From VRUE01 sp963753245 (lineage in GTDB: Bacteria > Actinomycetota > Thermoleophilia > Solirubrobacterales > 70-9), in NCBI GenBank assembly GCA_963753245.1, contig CAVWBK010000002.1, positions 744,001 through 808,000 of the forward strand: 64,000 nt of DNA. The letters are read 5' to 3'. The translations under genes were made by a program, and so were the position numbers. The notes beneath the pieces are model-generated. The model was not told the origin of the DNA, did no database searches, and saw only the letters and a program-made list of their open reading frames with translations. This document shows, piece by piece, positions 43,429 through 52,454 of the stretch (the first letter of the stretch is position 1; every line of letters begins with the position of its first letter).

Positions 43429-45327
43429 CTAGGCGAGGACCCGGGTCGAATCCGGCCCCGGTTGGACGCTACGGTCAGAGACCACGATCACCCTGCAGGG
43501 ACGCTCGCCAAGCACCGTCTGCAGGGTCTTGTCATAAAGCGGCGCCCCGTTGCGATAGCGCAGGCCGACAACCACCGCGGCGCCCTTGACCAGTTTCGCC
43601 TCCTCGGCGATCGCATAACCCGCCTGGCCGGGGCGGACCCGGTGCACGTGGCCGGTGACGCGCTGGCCGCCGATCAGCCTCGCCTGCTCGATCTTGCTCT
43701 GCGCTTCAGCTTCCTGTTCGGGCAGCTCGGCGTCGAGGGGCAGGTCGGTGGGCACCGTCAGCATCGAGTGGATGTGGATCCCGCGGCGGCGCTTGGAGGC
43801 GAGCTTCGTGGCGGTCGCGACCATCTCCTCGGAGAACGGCTCGCCATCCTCGAAGGCGACGAGCACGCTGCGGTACTCGATCTCCTCGACCCCAAGCGGC
43901 TCGGGAGTCACGACCTTGACGGTCTCGGTCAGAGGCAGGTGCTGGTTGCGGCGGTAGAGGACATAGACGATCACGCCGAGCAACATCCAGCCGGCGCCCA
44001 CCGCCAGCGTGCGCGGATTGAGCGCCATCACGACGATCCAGGCCGCGAAGGTGCCAAGGCCGCCGAAAACCGCCGTGAGCGGCACAGAGACACCGCGGAT
44101 CCTCACGTTGAGCGGGGGTTTCCAAGGGCGATCCTCGCCCGATTTGCGACGCCGCAGCTGGATCACCGCGACATGGGCGATCGTGAAGGAGAGCATTGCG
44201 CCGAAGGAGTAAAGCGTTGCCAGGAAGTCGGTCTGGCCGGGGATCAGGGTGATCACCGCGATCACCGAGAAGATCAGGATCGCGATGTAGGGGGTACGGT
44301 ACTTGGGGTGCACCTGGCGCAGCTTCTCGGGCAGTTGACGGTGCTGACCCATCGAGTAGGTGAGCCGCGAAACGCCGATCAACCCGGCGTTGGTGGCGAT
44401 CAGGAGGATCACCGCGGCGAGCACCCCGACGTAGTAACGCAACGCTTCGGTCAGGCCCGCGCTGAGGCCAAGGTTCTCGACGATGCCGAGAATCGGATCA
44501 TTGGCGAACTGGGAGCCGAGCGCCGTCGTGTAGTGGCCGGCAGCGTTCTGGGTAACCGGCATCGCCGAGAGCGCCACGACCGGGATCAGGAGGTACAGAC
44601 CGAGCACCGCGGCGACGACAAGGCCCGCCGCCCGGGGGATCGTCCGCGAGGCGTCCTTGGCCTCCTCGGCCATGTTGGAGATCGTCTCGATGCCGGTGTA
44701 GGCGATCATTCCGACGGCGATCCCGAGGGCGAAATCGCTCCAGGAAGGGGCAACGCCGAGGTGGATGTTGTCGATCAGGATCTGCGGGCTGAGCACCAAC
44801 ACGATCCCGATCCCGACCAACACCACTTGGGTCGCGAGGTCGGCCACCGCCAGGACAAGGTTCAGTCTGGCTGACTCCTCGGTGCCGCGGATGTTGATTA
44901 ACGCGAGCGCGGCGATCAGAAGCGCACCGGCGATCACGTCACCGGGCGCATGACCGAGCGGCTCCCAGAATACGTGCAGGTAATGGGGCACGAAATAGGC
45001 CGAGATCGCGACCGTGATCGTGTAGTTGAGCATCTGGCCCCAGGCCGCGATGAAGCTGACGAACTCGTTGAAGGCGTGGCGGGCAAAGCTCGAAGAGCCG
45101 CCGGCCTCGGGGTACATCACGGTCGCCTCTGCGTAAGTGGCGGCGGTCGCGGCAAAGATCAGACCCGAGATGACAAAGGCGACCGGGGTCAGGCCGAGCG
45201 CGAAGGCGGCGGTCACACCAAGGGCGTAGTAGATCGAGGAGCCGACGTTGCCATAGGCGGCCGAGAAGAGAGCACCGACGCCGTGTACGCGGCTCAGTGA
45301 TTCGTCTCTGGGGATGCGCTGCGCCAT
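43429..45327 (-). CDS. APC-family permease fused to a UspA-like domain (2)
   Basis: 632 residues from ATG 45327, which shares a base with the stop of the upstream oxidase gene (TAATG). It has about 12 helices with 'YGNVGSSIYYALGVTAAFAL', 'GGSSSFARHAFNEFVSFIAA' and 'GMIAYTGIETISNMAEEAKD', clearly paralogous to the permease at 41224-43230. The C-terminal UspA-like domain starts near residue 490 ('YRSVLVAFEDGEPFSEEMVA') and ends 'LGERPCRVIVVSDRS'. Substrate uncertain: amino acid or K+. Confidence 0.88.
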   Translation of the reverse strand: MAQRIPRDESLSRVHGVGALFSAAYGNVGSSIYYALGVTAAFALGLTPVAFVISGLIFAATAATYAEATVMYPEAGGSSSFARHAFNEFVSFIAAWGQMLNYTITVAISAYFVPHYLHVFWEPLGHAPGDVIAGALLIAALALINIRGTEESARLNLVLAVADLATQVVLVGIGIVLVLSPQILIDNIHLGVAPSWSDFALGIAVGMIAYTGIETISNMAEEAKDASRTIPRAAGLVVAAVLGLYLLIPVVALSAMPVTQNAAGHYTTALGSQFANDPILGIVENLGLSAGLTEALRYYVGVLAAVILLIATNAGLIGVSRLTYSMGQHRQLPEKLRQVHPKYRTPYIAILIFSVIAVITLIPGQTDFLATLYSFGAMLSFTIAHVAVIQLRRRKSGEDRPWKPPLNVRIRGVSVPLTAVFGGLGTFAAWIVVMALNPRTLAVGAGWMLLGVIVYVLYRRNQHLPLTETVKVVTPEPLGVEEIEYRSVLVAFEDGEPFSEEMVATATKLASKRRRGIHIHSMLTVPTDLPLDAELPEQEAEAQSKIEQARLIGGQRVTGHVHRVRPGQAGYAIAEEAKLVKGAAVVVGLRYRNGAPLYDKTLQTVLGERPCRVIVVSDRSVQPGPDSTRVLA

Positions 45328-46400
45328 TAATCGATCATCCTCTGCACGTGATCGCGGCTGAGGTCCGCCGGGGAGGAGCAGCCGCAGAGGATGAGCGCCA
45401 GTTCGAGCTCGCTGCGCAGCATCTCAAGAACCCGGAGGGCGCCGGCCTCTCCCGCCACGGCGAGTCCCCACAGGGCCGGGCGCCCGACGAGGACCGCATC
45501 GGCGCCGAGTGCGAGGGCGATCGCAACATCGACGCCGCGACGGATGCCGCCGTCGACCAGAACAGCACCACGGCCCCCGACCGCCTCGACTGCCTCCTCG
45601 AGAACCTCGGCGCTGGCCTGCACTCGGTCGAGCTGGCGACCGCCGTGGTTGGAGACGACGACTCCGGTGGCGCCGTGCTCGATCGCCAGCGCCGCATCCT
45701 CGCCGGTCATCACCCCCTTGACCAGCACCGGCAGGCTGCAGCTGGAGGCCAGCGCCTCGATATCGGCCCAACCTAGTGCCGGGTTCATCAAGGCAAAGGT
45801 CTCCTCGATCGTGACCGCGCGCTCGGAGCGCAGCGCCGCCTGTACGCTGGGCACGCCGAGGCCGGCCGGAATTTTGAAGCCGCTACGGCGGTCGCGCTCG
45901 CGGTTGCCCCCGCGCGGGGCATCGACGGTGACGAGGATCGCCTCAAAGCCGGACTCGATCGCCTCGTCCACGAGCGCCTCGGTCACGCCGTGATCGCTGA
46001 AGCAGTAGAGCTGAAACCAACGCCGGGCCTGAGGCGCGGCCTGCGCCAGCTCGCTGGGCCTCGTGGTCGCCAGGGTCGAGAGGCAGATGACGGTGCCGGC
46101 CGCGGCCGCCGCGCGAGCCATCGCCACCTCTCCCTCGGGATCGACCAGCCGCTGGTAGGCGACGGGCGCGACCAAGAGCGGCATCGCGATCTGATCGCCC
46201 AAGAGGCTCACCTCGGTGCCCCACTGGGCGTGCCCGACCAGCATCCGGGGGCGCAGGCGCCAGCGGTTCCAGGCGGCGACATTTTCGCGCAGAGTCACCT
46301 CATCTCCGGCTCCGCCGGCGAAATAGCCCGCCACGCCGACCTCGAGCTTCGCGCATGCAGCCCGCTCGAAGTCGCCGACGTTGACGAGGCCCTCACTCAT
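45327..46400 (-). CDS. FMN-dependent alpha-hydroxy-acid oxidizing protein
   Basis: 357 residues from ATG 46400 (MSEGLVNVGDFERAACAKLE); the open frame extends further upstream without support. TIM barrel of the glycolate oxidase / lactate dehydrogenase group: 'GYFAGGAGDEVTLRENVAAW', 'MPLLVAPVAYQRLVDPEGE', 'WFQLYCFSDH', 'VLVKGVMTGEDA', the FMN/active site 'VVSNHGGRQLDRVQAS' and 'VLVDGGIRRGVDV'. It oxidises an L-2-hydroxy acid such as lactate or glycolate; the acceptor is not known. It heads the leftward operon with the APC-Usp permeases. Confidence 0.92.
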   Translation of the reverse strand: MSEGLVNVGDFERAACAKLEVGVAGYFAGGAGDEVTLRENVAAWNRWRLRPRMLVGHAQWGTEVSLLGDQIAMPLLVAPVAYQRLVDPEGEVAMARAAAAAGTVICLSTLATTRPSELAQAAPQARRWFQLYCFSDHGVTEALVDEAIESGFEAILVTVDAPRGGNRERDRRSGFKIPAGLGVPSVQAALRSERAVTIEETFALMNPALGWADIEALASSCSLPVLVKGVMTGEDAALAIEHGATGVVVSNHGGRQLDRVQASAEVLEEAVEAVGGRGAVLVDGGIRRGVDVAIALALGADAVLVGRPALWGLAVAGEAGALRVLEMLRSELELALILCGCSSPADLSRDHVQRMID

Positions 46401-46652
46401 CCCCGCGACCCTAGAGGCTGGGCGGAAAGGGGGCCCGGCCGAGATCGCCGCCCGCCAGCCGAGTTTCGGTCCGAGCCTGGCGTCAATCTTCCCGCGCCGC
46501 AGGAAGCCGGCGGCGCAGAAACGCGGCCTCGGGCCCGGCGAGGAGGACCGGGCGGAGTCCACGCGATCGGCTCACGACAGCGACAAGAACGCCCCGCGGA
46601 CGCGACGAAGCGACCGCGACCGGGGTCGCCAAGGCGGCGGGGCGGCGAGCGT
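46401..46652. other. Intergenic region upstream of the oxidase gene
   Basis: 252 bp, G+C-rich. The longer open frame here is the upstream extension of the oxidase gene. No clear promoter was recognised. Confidence 0.35.
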
Positions 46653-46799
46653 TTAACCGAACGCCGAGGAGATCAGCAACAGGGCGAGGGGCAAAAGCAA
46701 GAGGGCGGCGCTGAGGGCGATGACGCCCGCGGAGACGCCGCGGTCGCGGCTCGTCGCCTCCAAATGTGTGGAAATCGCTTGAAAGTGGCTGGGCGGCAT
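46653..46799 (-). CDS. Putative small single-helix membrane protein
   Basis: 48 residues from ATG 46799 (MPPSHFQAISTHLEATSRDR). A polar N-terminal part is followed by one strong C-terminal helix 'GVIALSAALLLLPLALLLIS'. An upstream in-frame ATG (46844) would add 15 residues. It is short and alone, so the call rests on the helix only. Confidence 0.45.
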   Translation of the reverse strand: MPPSHFQAISTHLEATSRDRGVSAGVIALSAALLLLPLALLLISSAFG

Positions 46800-46985
46800 G
46801 GCTCTCCCAATCCCGATTTTTTTGGACATCAATACTAAAAACAAGGTACCACCGGCCGCGCTTCTCCAAACCCACCCCGGTCCAGCGGCAAAAACGAGCG
46901 GGGCAGCGGGCCCCCTCTCTCGCTAGCAGTGCGCGGCTTCGGGCCTAGTTCCCGTGCCCGCGCCGCGGGCCCACGCGGGCTGATG
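46800..46985. other. Intergenic region before the IS110 element
   Basis: No gene was seen. The left boundary of the IS110-family element cannot be fixed by eye because this family lacks clear terminal inverted repeats. Confidence 0.35.
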
Positions 46986-47066
46986 AAAATCGGTAATCCT
47001 TAACGCTGTCGTCCGCGACGCCGAATTCTTCTTGGTGCCGTTGAGCCCGAGCCTAGTTTGGCGTGT

Positions 47067-47134
47067 GGGCCTCCCCGGATCTCCGGACTGTTGCCATGAG
47101 CACGACTGTCAGACTCGTCAGTTCTCTGAGGCCC
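47067..47134 (+). ncRNA. Candidate bridge-RNA segment of the IS110 element
   Basis: Upstream of the transposase, GGGCCTC (47067-47073) pairs with GAGGCCC (47128-47134) and encloses a small hairpin CCGGATCTCCGG. IS110 elements encode a structured bridge RNA in this position. Structure and limits are guesses from inspection. Confidence 0.35.
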
Positions 47135-47175
47135 CTGGGCGACGATTCCTGTCGATCGCGTTCAAGGAGGATCAG

Positions 47176-48409
47176 ATGGAGACGATCGTCGAGCGCCCCG
47201 CGGGGCTCGATGTCCACAAGGCGCAGGTGACCGCCTGCGTGCGCACGCCCAAAGAGGGCGGTGGCCGCGAGGAGCACGTCGCCGAGTTCTCGACCATGGT
47301 GTCGGGCCTTCTCACCCTGCGCGACTGGCTCAGCGCCCATCAGGTCACCCAGGTGACGATGGAGGCGACCGGGGTCTACTGGAAGCCGGTCTGGGCGGTG
47401 CTGGAGGACGAGTTCGAGTGCGTGCTCGTCAACGCCCGCCACGTCAAGCAGGTCCCCGGTCCCAAGACCGACGTCTCCGATGCCTCCTGGATCTGCCAGC
47501 TCGCCGAGGCGGGTCTCCTGCGGGCGAGCTTCGTGGCGCCCAAGCCGATCCGCGCCCTGCGCAACCTGACCCGCTACCGCAAGACCCAGATCCAGGAGCG
47601 CGCTGCGTGAGGCCAACCGCCTCCACAAGGCGCTCGAGGACACCGGAATCAAGCTCGACTGTGTTGCCACTGACATCCTCGGCGCCTCCGGACGTCAGAT
47701 GCTGGGCGCGCTGATCGAAGGCACCACCGACCCCGAGGTCTTGGTCGAGCTCGCCAAGGGTCGCCTGCGGGCCAAGCTCCCGGCGCTCAAAGAGGCGCTG
47801 GAGGGCCGCTTCGATCACCTGCACTCGGTCTGGATCGGGGCGATCCTTGCCCACGTCGACTTCCTCGATCAGCAGATCGCCGGCCTCAGCGAGGCGATCG
47901 AGGAGCAGATCGCCCCTTTCGCCTCAGCCGTTGAGCTCCTGCGCTCGATCCCCGGGGTTCAATGGCGCAGCGCGGAGACGATCGTCGCTGAGATCGGCAC
48001 CGAGATGTCGGCCTTCCCCACCGCCAAGCACCTCGCCTCCTGGGCGGGGCAGTGTCCCGGCAACGACCAATCGGCAGGGCGGCGCCGCTCGGGCAAGACC
48101 CGCAAGGGATCGAAGTGGCTGGACTGGGCGCTGGAGGAGGCGGCGCTGGCGGCGGTGCGCTCCAAGGACATCTACCTGGCCGCCCAATACAACCGTTTGC
48201 GACCCCGTCGCGGCCACAAGAAGGCGCTCGGCGCGGTCAAGCACTCGATCCTCTGCGCCGCCTGGCACATGCTCTCCACCGGGGAGTTCTACAACGACCT
48301 CGGAGGCGAGTACTTCCAGCATCGCGATCCCGAGCGGGTTGCCAAGCGCCTGGTTCGCCAGCTCGAGGCGCTCGGGCACAGCGTTACCCTGGAGGCGGTG
48401 GCGGCCTGA
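47176..48409 (+). pseudogene. IS110-family transposase, frameshifted
   Basis: The first part (ATG 47176 to TGA 47610) has the RuvC-like DEDD domain: Asp in 'PAGLDVHKAQVTACVR', Glu in 'VTMEATGVYWKPVW', Asp residues in 'GPKTDVSDASWICQLA'. At 47601-47610 the reading frame moves by one base: 'QIQERA' should continue 'REANRLHKALEDTGIKLDCV' from 47606, which then runs open to 48409 with the second domain ('LLRSIPGVQWRSAETIVAEI', 'HLASWAGQCPGNDQSAG'). One extra base in GCGCTGCGTGAGG explains it. Full-length product would be about 410 residues. Confidence 0.88.
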
Positions 48410-48423
48410 GGGCTATTTTCCTG

Positions 48424-50511
48424 TCAGAAGTGGACGATCGGGATGATCAGGATCGCGACGATGTTTGCGACCTTGATCATTGGGTTGATCGCCGGGCCGG
48501 CGGTGTCCTTGTAGGGGTCCCCGACGGTGTCGCCGGTGACTGAGGCGGCGTGCGCCTCAGAGCCCTTGCCACCGTGGGCGCCGTCCTCGATCAGCTTCTT
48601 GGCGTTGTCCCAAGCACCGCCTCCGGCGGTCATCGAAATCGCGGCGAAGAGGCCGACGACGATGACGCCGATCAACAGGCCGCCGAGCGCGTCAACGCTC
48701 AGCAGACCGACGATCACTGGCACGACAATCGGGATCAGAGCGGGCAGAATCATCTCCTTCTGCGCAGCTAGGGTGACGATGCTGACCGTTTTGCCGTAGT
48801 CTGGTTTTTCGGTGCCCTCCATGATCCCGGGGTGCTCACGGAACTGCTCGCGGACCTGTTCGACGACCTGCCCGCCAGCCCGACCAACCGCCTCGATCGC
48901 GAAGGCGACAAAGAGGTAGACCATCATGCCGCCGATGATCAACCCGACCAGAACGTCGGGGCTGGTCAGATTGAAAAGCCCATTTAGGTCATAGCCGGTC
49001 GGCGCCTGGCCGGCGAGTTCGCTCTTGAAGGCGGCAAACAGAACCAGGGCGGCGAGTGCCGCGGAGCCAATCGCATAGCCCTTGGTGACAGCCTTGGTCG
49101 TGTTGCCGACCGCGTCGAGCGGATCGGTGACGTTTCGCACCTCCTCGGGCAGATCGGCCATCTCGGCGATCCCACCGGCGTTGTCGGTGATCGGACCGAA
49201 CGCGTCGAGGGCGACGATCAGACCGCACAGCGAGAGCTGCGCCATCACCGCGATGCCGATCCCGTACACGCCGGCCAGCTGATTGGCGCCGAGGATCGCC
49301 AGCGCCAAGACCAGGGCGGGCGCCGCGGTGGACTGAAAGCCCTGCGCGAGGCCCTGGATGATGTTGGTCGCGTGCCCGGTCTCAGAGGCCTTGGCGATCG
49401 TCCGCACTGGTCTGAAGCGGGTCGAGGTGTAGTAGTCGGTGATCACGAACAGCAGCGCCGTGACCGCGACGCCGATCACCGCACACAGCCACAGATCGGT
49501 GACCGAGGTGCCGACCAGAGCGCTGTTGGGATCGTGCACATTGAGCTTCAGCGGGTCTTCCATAAGCCACTTGGTGATTGGATAAAAGGCGGCGATCGAA
49601 AGCACGCCGGAGACGATCATGCCCCGGTAGAGGGCCCCCTCGACGCGATCGGAATTGGTCCGCACCGAAAGCGCGCCGATGATCGAGGCGATGATCGCAA
49701 CGGCGCCGATCACCAGCGGGAAGATTGCCACTTCACGAGCGGCATCGCTGTTGAAGGTCAGTACGCCGAGCAGCATCACCGCCACCGAGGTGACCGCGTA
49801 GGTCTCGAACAGATCGGCGGCCATGCCGGCGCAGTCGCCGACGTTATCGCCGACGTTATCGGCGATAACCGCCGGGTTGCGGGGGTCATCCTCGGGGATT
49901 CCCGCCTCGACCTTGCCGACCAAATCGGCGCCGACGTCGGCGGCCTTGGTGAAGATCCCGCCACCGAGGCGGGCGAAGACCGAAATCAGCGAGCCGCCGA
50001 AACCAAGCCCGATCAGGGCGTCGACAGCCTCCTTGTCGCTGCTGCCGGTGAGGATCAGAACGCCGTAGTAACCGGCGACGCCGAGCAGGGCGAGGCCGAC
50101 GACGAGCAGACCGGTGACCGAACCGCCTTTGAAGGCGACGTCCAGCGCCGGTGGCACCCCGCCGCGGGCAGCCTCAGCGACCCTGGCGTTGGCCCGAACC
50201 GAGAGGTTCATGCCGATGAATCCGGTGGCTCCGGAAAGGGTGCCGCCGATCACAAATCCGATCGCCGTCTTGTAGTCCTGCAGGACCCAGAGCACGATCG
50301 CGATCGGCACGGCAACCGTTGCGATGATCATGTACTGGCGGCTCAGATACGCCTTCGCCCCCTCCTGCACCGCACCCGAAATTTCCTGCATTCGCTCGTT
50401 GCCCGGTGACTTCGCGAGCAGGCGCTGCGTGACGATGAGTCCATAGACAACCGCCGCCCCCGCGCAGACAAGCGCGACAACGACTCCGTATTCGGTCAAA
50501 AAACTGGTCAA
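48424..50511 (-). CDS. hppA: K+-independent H+-translocating membrane pyrophosphatase
   Basis: 695 residues with about 16 helices. The pyrophosphate/Mg2+ site is seen in 'DVGADLVGKVEAGIPEDDPR' and 'DNVGDNVGDCAGMAADLFET', and again near the end in 'TGDTVGDPYKDTAGPAINP'. The sequence GNTTKAVTKG has Lys at about residue 473 where K+-dependent enzymes have Ala, so the enzyme should not need K+. It couples pyrophosphate hydrolysis to proton export across the membrane and recycles the pyrophosphate from biosynthesis. The IS110 element starts 14 bp behind the stop. Confidence 0.96.
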   Translation of the reverse strand: MTSFLTEYGVVVALVCAGAAVVYGLIVTQRLLAKSPGNERMQEISGAVQEGAKAYLSRQYMIIATVAVPIAIVLWVLQDYKTAIGFVIGGTLSGATGFIGMNLSVRANARVAEAARGGVPPALDVAFKGGSVTGLLVVGLALLGVAGYYGVLILTGSSDKEAVDALIGLGFGGSLISVFARLGGGIFTKAADVGADLVGKVEAGIPEDDPRNPAVIADNVGDNVGDCAGMAADLFETYAVTSVAVMLLGVLTFNSDAAREVAIFPLVIGAVAIIASIIGALSVRTNSDRVEGALYRGMIVSGVLSIAAFYPITKWLMEDPLKLNVHDPNSALVGTSVTDLWLCAVIGVAVTALLFVITDYYTSTRFRPVRTIAKASETGHATNIIQGLAQGFQSTAAPALVLALAILGANQLAGVYGIGIAVMAQLSLCGLIVALDAFGPITDNAGGIAEMADLPEEVRNVTDPLDAVGNTTKAVTKGYAIGSAALAALVLFAAFKSELAGQAPTGYDLNGLFNLTSPDVLVGLIIGGMMVYLFVAFAIEAVGRAGGQVVEQVREQFREHPGIMEGTEKPDYGKTVSIVTLAAQKEMILPALIPIVVPVIVGLLSVDALGGLLIGVIVVGLFAAISMTAGGGAWDNAKKLIEDGAHGGKGSEAHAASVTGDTVGDPYKDTAGPAINPMIKVANIVAILIIPIVHF

Positions 50512-50548
50512 GTGCGGTTCCTCCGGCTGGTTTTAGCGGCGCGGGAGT

Positions 50549-51718
50549 CTATCTACGCGCGCTGACATCGGTCTTGTAGGTCCTTTTTGTCTCCGCCACC
50601 GCCTCGCGATAGGCGTCCTCAATCGAGGATCCCGAGGAGATCGACTCACGAATCCGCTCGGCGCCATTTCGCTCCGGCAGGGCGACCTCGATGCCCAGCG
50701 CGCTACGGACCGGCTCGGTCCAGGCGAGCAGCCCCTCGAGCACCTCGCGAGTACTGATCACCCGCGCGCCGCGGCGAAAATCGATCATCTCTCCGCTCAT
50801 TCCATAGCGGATCGCCCGCCAGAGATTCTCCTCGATCTCGCGATCGGCGAGCGGCTGCCCGGCGCCTTCATAGCCTCGCTCGTCGTAGTCGACCGCGCTC
50901 TGAGCGATGCAGGCGGCGATCAGCCCGGCGAGCGCGAAGGACTCCTCCCCACCGGTCTGGGCATCGCAGATCCGAACCTCGACCGTGCCGAAGGCGTGAT
51001 GGGGCCGGACGCTCCACCAGAGCTGAGTCGACTCGACCACGCTGCCGGTCCGCTCGAGCATGGCGATGAAATCGGCGTAGCTGGCCCACTCTCCAAAGGC
51101 ACTCGGTACCCCGCAGCGGGGAAAGGTGCGGGTGAATATCTCGCTTCGCACGGTGTGCAGACCGGTGTCACGATGGTCCAGAAACGGTGAGTTGGCCGAG
51201 ACCGCGAGCAACACCGGCAGCAGCTCGCGCATCCAGTCACAGACCGCGATCGCCCGGTCGGCGCCGCGCACCCCCATGTGCACATGCATGCTCCAGGTGT
51301 TGTTGCGCTGGGCGACCCAGCCGAGTTCCTCCTTGAGCCGGTTGTAGTGCGGGGTGTCGATGATTCGCTGATCGAGATAGGCAGCCCAGGGATGGGTGCC
51401 CATCGCGGCCAGGCCGATCCCCATCCGCTCGGCGAGATCGAAGAGGCGGGTGCGCCGCTCGCGCTGGGCGACGAGCGCCTCGGCAAAGCCCTCAGTCCGG
51501 CCCGAGCGAATCTCAATCTCAGAGGCGATCAGCTCACCGGCGGCGGCTGAGGCCAGCACCTGATCGGCCTGACAGGCGGCGAAGAGCTCCTCGAAGCGGT
51601 GCTCCAACTCGAGGCTGTGCGGATCAAGAATCGCGAACTCCTCCTCCAGGCCGATCGTGAAATCGGTCGAGGACTCAAATCTCTCGCGAGCGTGGTCGAG
51701 GTCCAGGGTCGACATCAA
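50549..51718 (-). CDS. Carboxylate-amine ligase of the YbdK / glutamate-cysteine ligase 2 family
   Basis: 389 residues, typical length. The start of the GCS2 fold is 'FTIGLEEEFAILDPHSLELE', and 'ELIASEIEIRSGRTEGF', 'TWSMHVHMGVRGADRAIAVC' and 'VRPHHAFGTVEVRICDAQTG' are the conserved ATP/metal blocks with Glu and His residues. Members join glutamate to an amine; some actinobacterial relatives make gamma-glutamylcysteine for ergothioneine, so the substrate is open. It lies just downstream of rex on the same strand (64 bp). Confidence 0.9.
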   Translation of the reverse strand: MMSTLDLDHARERFESSTDFTIGLEEEFAILDPHSLELEHRFEELFAACQADQVLASAAAGELIASEIEIRSGRTEGFAEALVAQRERRTRLFDLAERMGIGLAAMGTHPWAAYLDQRIIDTPHYNRLKEELGWVAQRNNTWSMHVHMGVRGADRAIAVCDWMRELLPVLLAVSANSPFLDHRDTGLHTVRSEIFTRTFPRCGVPSAFGEWASYADFIAMLERTGSVVESTQLWWSVRPHHAFGTVEVRICDAQTGGEESFALAGLIAACIAQSAVDYDERGYEGAGQPLADREIEENLWRAIRYGMSGEMIDFRRGARVISTREVLEGLLAWTEPVRSALGIEVALPERNGAERIRESISSGSSIEDAYREAVAETKRTYKTDVSARR

Positions 51719-51782
51719 GAATCGCGCTTCGCCGGTGGCACAGAGCGACAGGCCTCGGTGCTTGCGCGCTCGGCGCTCATCC

Positions 51783-52454
51783 CTAGGCCAGGTAGAAGTA
51801 GAGCGCGTAGAGGAGGTCGACAGCCGGACTCGAGGTATGGACGGTTACCTCCGGCGGCACCTGAAGCAGCTGCTCGGAGTAGTTGAAAATGATCTTCACG
51901 CCCGCCTCGACGAGCCGATCGGCGACCCGCTGCGCGGCGCCGGCGGGCACCGCGAGGACGCCGACGACAATCTCCTGCTCGGCGACAACCGACTCCAGCT
52001 CAGAGAAATCGCGGACCTTGAGGCTGCCGACCTCCTTGCCGACCACCGCCGGCTCGACGTCGAACATCGCGACGATCTGGAAGCCATGGTCGGCAAAGAT
52101 GTCGGAGCTGGCGATCGCCTGTCCGAGGTTGCCGGCGCCGAAGAGGGCGATGTTGTGCTGGCCTGAGGTGCGCAGGATCTTGCGGATCTCGGCGACCAGC
52201 GATTCGACGTTATAGCCGACTCCACGCTTCCCGAACTTGCCAAATCCGGAGAGGTCACGCCGGATCTGGGTTGGGTTGATGTGCGTGTACTCGGAGAGTT
52301 CCTGAGAGGAAATCGTTTCGCGGCCCATCTTGCGAGCCTGGGTCAGTACCTGCAGATAGCGCGAGAGGCGAGCCGCGACGCCCAGCGATAGCCGCTCGCC
52401 CTCGACGATCAGGTTCCCCCCCGTGTCACGCTCCTCGATCGTCTCCTCGATCAT
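51783..52454 (-). CDS. rex: Redox-sensing transcriptional repressor Rex
   Basis: 223 residues from ATG 52454, chosen because the Rex N-terminus then fits; the frame is open upstream. The winged helix 'ISSQELSEYTHINPTQIRRD' and 'LSGFGKFGKRGVGYNVESLV' is the Rex signature. The Rossmann domain has 'IALFGAGNLGQAIASSDIF' and 'FDVEPAVVGKEVG'. It binds NADH/NAD+ and represses respiratory genes when NADH is low. Its start lies 29 bp inside the upstream glutaredoxin-like gene, so expression is probably coupled. Confidence 0.95.
   Translation of the reverse strand: MIEETIEERDTGGNLIVEGERLSLGVAARLSRYLQVLTQARKMGRETISSQELSEYTHINPTQIRRDLSGFGKFGKRGVGYNVESLVAEIRKILRTSGQHNIALFGAGNLGQAIASSDIFADHGFQIVAMFDVEPAVVGKEVGSLKVRDFSELESVVAEQEIVVGVLAVPAGAAQRVADRLVEAGVKIIFNYSEQLLQVPPEVTVHTSSPAVDLLYALYFYLA

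Larger units (their letters stand above)
46990..48423 (+). mobile_element. IS110-family insertion sequence, boundaries approximate
   Basis: A transposase of the DEDD type with a long 5' non-coding segment (up to about 185 bp) and almost no 3' non-coding segment: the stop at 48409 is only 14 bp from the hppA stop. This arrangement fits the IS110 subgroup, where the left end encodes the bridge RNA, rather than IS1111. The transposase is frameshifted, so the copy is probably dead. The element lies directly behind hppA without damaging it. Confidence 0.7.

Noticed and set aside
43462..44874. Open frame of 470 codons on the plus strand
   Set aside because: It is antisense to the APC-Usp permease gene, is rich in Arg/His/Asp as expected from the opposite strand of GC-rich coding DNA, and has no domain.
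47176..48409. Programmed frameshift in the IS110 transposase
   Set aside because: IS110 transposases are normally single ORFs, and there is no slippery run at the shift point; an ordinary one-base insertion is simpler.
49372..50409. Open frame of 345 codons on the plus strand
   Set aside because: Antisense to hppA, which is certain; composition is that of an antisense shadow.
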